From Hyphomonadaceae bacterium (GTDB lineage: Bacteria > Pseudomonadota > Alphaproteobacteria > Caulobacterales > Aquidulcibacteraceae): 7,465 bases of DNA. A model generated the notes under the pieces. It did not search any database and was not told the DNA's origin. It saw nothing but the letters and a program-made list of their open reading frames with translations. Each line of letters opens with the position of its first letter. Position 1 is the stretch's first letter. The stretch spans positions 1-7,465 of the forward strand of contig JAEUMU010000142.1 of NCBI GenBank assembly GCA_016791325.1. Direction: 5' to 3'. Below, in pieces: positions 6,393 to 7,465 of this stretch. Position numbers and translations under genes: made by a program.

Positions 6393-6414
6393 GCCGGCAC
6401 TCTCATTTGCGTGC

Positions 6415-6420
6415 GGAGGT
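6415..6420 (+). promoter_or_regulatory. Strong Shine-Dalgarno GGAGGT
   Basis: GGAGGT lies eight bases before the ATG at 6429. It is the best ribosome binding site in the window and fixes both the start and the strand of the repeat-protein gene against the long antisense open frame. Confidence 0.88.
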
Positions 6421-6428
6421 AACCTAAT

Positions 6429-7465
6429 ATGCAGTTGAAACTTCTGAGCTCGGTTTGCGCCGTCGCTCTGAGCATGGCGTTGACGCCTGCTCTGGCGTCT
6501 GGCCCGGGCGGCGGCGGGCCTGACGTCTCTATCGACGACAGCTTTAACCAGTCCGCTTCGAGCAACACCACGAATAATACCGATTCCTCGACCAATGTCG
6601 GTATCGCTGACAGCGGCAACGGCAACTTCTCGGGCAACGGCGACGACAACTCGACCAACGTCGACGTGGCCGACAGCGGCAACGGCAATTTCTCCAACAA
6701 CGGCAACGACAACTCGACCAACTCGGCGACGTTGACCGCGACGGACAATTCCGACAACTCGACCAACATTGACGTGGCCGACAGCGGCAACGACAACTCG
6801 ACGAACACCGCCAATCTGAGCGCCGACAACAACTCCGACAACTCGACCAACGTCGACGTGGCGGATTCGGGCAACGGCAACTTCTCGAACAACGGCAACA
6901 CGTCGAACTCGGCCGCCTTCACCGCGACCGACAACTCCAACAACTCGACCAACGTTGACGTGGCCGACAGCGGCAATGGCAACTTCTCGGGCAACGGCGT
7001 CGACAACTCGACGAACACCGCGACGTTCACCACCACCGACAACTCCGACAACTCGACCAACGTCGACGTCGCGGATTCGGGCAACGGCAACTTCTCGAAC
7101 AACGGCAACACGTCGAACTCGGCCAGCTTCTCGGCCATCGCGACGGACAATTCCGACAACTCGACGAATGTTAACGTCGCTGACAGCGGCAACGACAACT
7201 CGACCAACACGGCGACGTTCACCGCGACGGATAATTCCGACAACTCGACGAACGTGACCGACTCGGGCAACGGCAACTTCTCGAACAACGGCAACACGTC
7301 GAACTCGGCCAGCTTCTCGGCCACCGACAACTCCGACAACTCGACGAACGTTGACGTGGCCGATAGCGGCAACGGCAACTTCTCGGGCAACGGCGACGAC
7401 AACTCGACCAACGTCGACGTGGCCGACAGCGGCAACGGCAATTTCTCCAACAACGGCAACGACAA
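6429..7465 (+). CDS. Exported Asn/Ser/Asp/Thr-rich repeat protein, possible amyloid or beta-solenoid surface protein (3' end outside window)
   Basis: I do not recognise a named family. The visible 345 codons begin with a clear signal peptide (residues 1-23; basic K4, hydrophobic core, cleavage expected after ALA), a glycine/proline linker (24-31), then a repeat region with no stop to the edge. NSTN occurs at least 13 times (residues 74, 95, 110, 123, 138, 172, 193, 208, 244, 257, 272, 304, 325), spaced mainly 13, 15 or 21 apart. DSGNGNFS occurs eight times. Long modules (NSTNVDVADSGNGNFSNNGN) alternate with short ones (TSNSASFSATDNSD), each pairing a short alternating polar/nonpolar strand (VDVAD, SFSAT, TFTAT) with an Asn/Gly/Asp turn. 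The part after the signal has about 43 Asp but no Lys, Arg, His, Glu, Cys, Tyr or Trp. This layout suits stacked beta-strands, as in curlins; calcium binding through Asp/Asn turns is an alternative. Both are inference. The gene is divergent from the rlpA cluster and has its own leader. Confidence 0.9.
   Translation, partial: MQLKLLSSVCAVALSMALTPALASGPGGGGPDVSIDDSFNQSASSNTTNNTDSSTNVGIADSGNGNFSGNGDDNSTNVDVADSGNGNFSNNGNDNSTNSATLTATDNSDNSTNIDVADSGNDNSTNTANLSADNNSDNSTNVDVADSGNGNFSNNGNTSNSAAFTATDNSNNSTNVDVADSGNGNFSGNGVDNSTNTATFTTTDNSDNSTNVDVADSGNGNFSNNGNTSNSASFSAIATDNSDNSTNVNVADSGNDNSTNTATFTATDNSDNSTNVTDSGNGNFSNNGNTSNSASFSATDNSDNSTNVDVADSGNGNFSGNGDDNSTNVDVADSGNGNFSNNGND
6564..7465 (+). repeat. Tandem coding repeat array of two alternating modules
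   Basis: From about codon 46 the gene is a continuous array of long (18-21 codon) and short (13-16 codon) modules, about 32-36 codons per pair, without a frame break. Some pairs are nearly identical in DNA: the block from GATTCGGGCAACGG at 6864 recurs 210 bp later and again, slightly changed, 186 bp after that. The first units (codons 46-60) are more divergent, as expected at the edge of an array that expands and homogenises internally. Confidence 0.93.
7365..7465 (+). repeat. 101-bp exact copy of 6612-6712 (higher-order repeat)
   Basis: Every base from 7365 to the window edge matches 6612-6712, at an offset of 753 bp (251 codons). The match includes the less common AAT codon before TTC shared by both copies. 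The base before each copy differs (T at 7364, C at 6611). This implies a duplicated multi-module block, still continuing where the window ends. Confidence 0.95.

Noticed and set aside
6955..7257. Plus-strand frame of 100 codons rich in Thr/Arg/Pro
   Set aside because: A frame-shifted reading of the repeat array, with no ribosome binding site.
6254..7465. 403-codon open frame on the minus strand, giving a Leu/Pro/Ser/Glu-rich repetitive protein, antisense to the repeat gene
   Set aside because: The plus-strand frame has a signal peptide, a strong Shine-Dalgarno and plausible residue chemistry. The antisense frame stays open only because the repeated codons contain no reverse-complement stops in that phase, and it runs through the leader almost to the tRNA gene.
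6564..7465. CRISPR array as an explanation for the regular repeats
   Set aside because: Repeats are in frame, contiguous and of variable length, with no unique spacers; they encode a periodic protein.

Overview
The window is GC-rich DNA from an alphaproteobacterium. Gene order, protein sequence style and a candidate CtrA-type site point towards the Caulobacterales/Hyphomonadaceae side, but the genus cannot be fixed from sequence alone. It has two very different halves.

Positions 1 to about 5900 hold seven densely packed minus-strand genes, in transcription order: rlpA (septal/peptidoglycan DPBB-SPOR protein), a dacA-type D,D-carboxypeptidase, tmk (dTMP kinase), a holB-type clamp-loader delta' subunit, a TatD-family metal hydrolase, an MBL-fold hydrolase, and the first 72 codons of mazG, which runs off the left edge. 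From dacA to the MBL gene the spacing is 4 bp, a GTGA overlap, an ATGA overlap and a TGATG overlap, so dacA-tmk-holB-tatD-MBL almost certainly form one transcript. The theme is growth: cell-wall trimming and septation (RlpA, DacA), dTTP supply and replication (Tmk, delta'), and nucleic-acid or nucleotide clean-up (TatD, MBL protein, MazG).

Positions 5895-6428 are a divergent intergenic region. It carries the rlpA upstream region, a complete tRNA-Ser(UGA) on the plus strand, and a 241-bp leader with a candidate CtrA half-site, a perfect inverted repeat and a small hairpin, ending in a near-ideal Shine-Dalgarno sequence.

From 6429 to the right edge is the most unusual object here: the 5' part of a plus-strand gene for an exported, highly repetitive protein. 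It has a signal peptide followed by more than 320 residues built from Asn, Ser, Asp, Thr, Gly, Ala, Val and Phe with no Lys, Arg, His, Glu, Cys, Tyr or Trp. Two short modules alternate, centred on NSTN(V/I)DVADSGNGNFS and (N/T)SNSA(S/T)FSATDNSD. A 101-bp stretch at 6612-6712 recurs without a mismatch at 7365-7465, exactly 251 codons later, so a larger repeat unit is starting over at the window edge. The module layout recalls curlin-type or other beta-solenoid/amyloid surface proteins, but no assembly partner is visible and the function is unknown. A 403-codon open frame antisense to this gene is a by-product of the repeats.
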